Shown one piece after another: positions 5,596-5,737 of a stretch of DNA of 5,737 nucleotides. The notes under the pieces are model-generated. The model was not told the origin of the DNA. It ran no database searches and saw only the letters and a program-made list of their open reading frames with translations. The first letter of the stretch is position 1. Each line of letters begins with the position of its first letter. The stretch is taken from positions 1-5,737 of the forward strand of contig CAAGFH010000278.1 of assembly GCA_900769095.1 (NCBI GenBank), written 5' to 3'. The stretch comes from Methanobacteriaceae archaeon (GTDB lineage Archaea > Methanobacteriota > Methanobacteria > Methanobacteriales > Methanobacteriaceae). The position numbers and the translations under genes are program-made.

Positions 5596-5601
5596 GGTGG
5601 T
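5596..5601 (+). promoter_or_regulatory. Ribosome binding site of the last gene
   Basis: GGTGGT can pair with the 16S rRNA 3' end (one G-U pair) and ends three bases before ATG 5605. It begins directly after the glycosyltransferase stop, implying one operon. Confidence 0.65.
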
Positions 5602-5604
5602 AAA

Positions 5605-5737
5605 ATGAGAAAAGAGGATATGTTACGTTCATTGGTGATTGTAATTATTATTATTTTCATCGCACTAAATATTAATGGGATAAACAGTTTTCTAAGTGTT
5701 CAAACAGATAAAACAGTTGATTTTGGACATAGTGTAA
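5605..5737 (+). CDS. Membrane-anchored protein of unknown function, 3'-truncated
   Basis: Only the first 44 codons are visible; the frame stays open to the window edge. A short charged start (MRKEDMLR) precedes one strongly hydrophobic segment at about residues 8-24, rich in Ile and Val, then a polar stretch (TDKTVDFGHS). This suggests an N-terminal anchor with the rest outside the cell, though an uncleaved first helix of a larger membrane protein is equally possible. It starts nine bases after the glycosyltransferase stop with a good ribosome binding site, so it is co-transcribed and may help export, modify or anchor the polymer. I do not recognise the family. Confidence 0.75.
   Translation, partial: MRKEDMLRSLVIVIIIIFIALNINGINSFLSVQTDKTVDFGHSV

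Overview
The window is AT-rich DNA that looks like a methanogenic archaeon of the order Methanobacteriales, most likely a Methanobrevibacter-type gut species. The evidence is an F420-linked formate dehydrogenase beta subunit next to MvhD, a short archaeal-type PurA, TTTTTATAT-like TATA boxes preceded by A-rich BRE-like bases, and GGTGAT-type ribosome binding sites 3-5 nt from start codons. The species assignment is inference from gene content and composition.

Layout. Bases 1-1137 (+) hold the 3' part of fdhB, truncated at the left edge. The first 11 bases equal the end of the common Illumina adapter, so this edge is probably a contig end with untrimmed adapter. mvhD (1149-1550, +) follows after 11 bases, and the pair forms the tail of a formate-to-heterodisulfide electron-transfer operon. 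Bases 1551-1928 have no gene but carry a run of five potential RNA hairpins on the + strand and a hairpin/T-tract terminator for the converging purA. purA (1929-2951, -) encodes adenylosuccinate synthetase. Bases 2952-3365 form a divergent promoter region with TATA/BRE-like elements on both strands, a 12-bp inverted repeat shared by the two promoter areas, and further AT-rich inverted repeats.

The right half (+) is a small signalling and polysaccharide cluster: a stand-alone CheY-like receiver (3366-3773), then a 595-residue membrane glycosyltransferase with its own N-terminal receiver-like domain (3808-5595), then the start of a membrane-anchored protein cut by the window edge (5605-5737). 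The glycosyltransferase has the family-2 processive synthase signature (DxD, TED, QxxRW) and a 2+3 transmembrane layout like poly-GlcNAc or hyaluronan synthases. The receiver fused to it keeps the aspartate and lysine but has lost the acidic pair and the switch threonine. The most interesting hypothesis is an archaeal polymer synthase controlled directly by a receiver domain, with a competent partner receiver made from the same operon. Between these two genes, three alternating complementary arms could form mutually exclusive hairpins next to the glycosyltransferase start.
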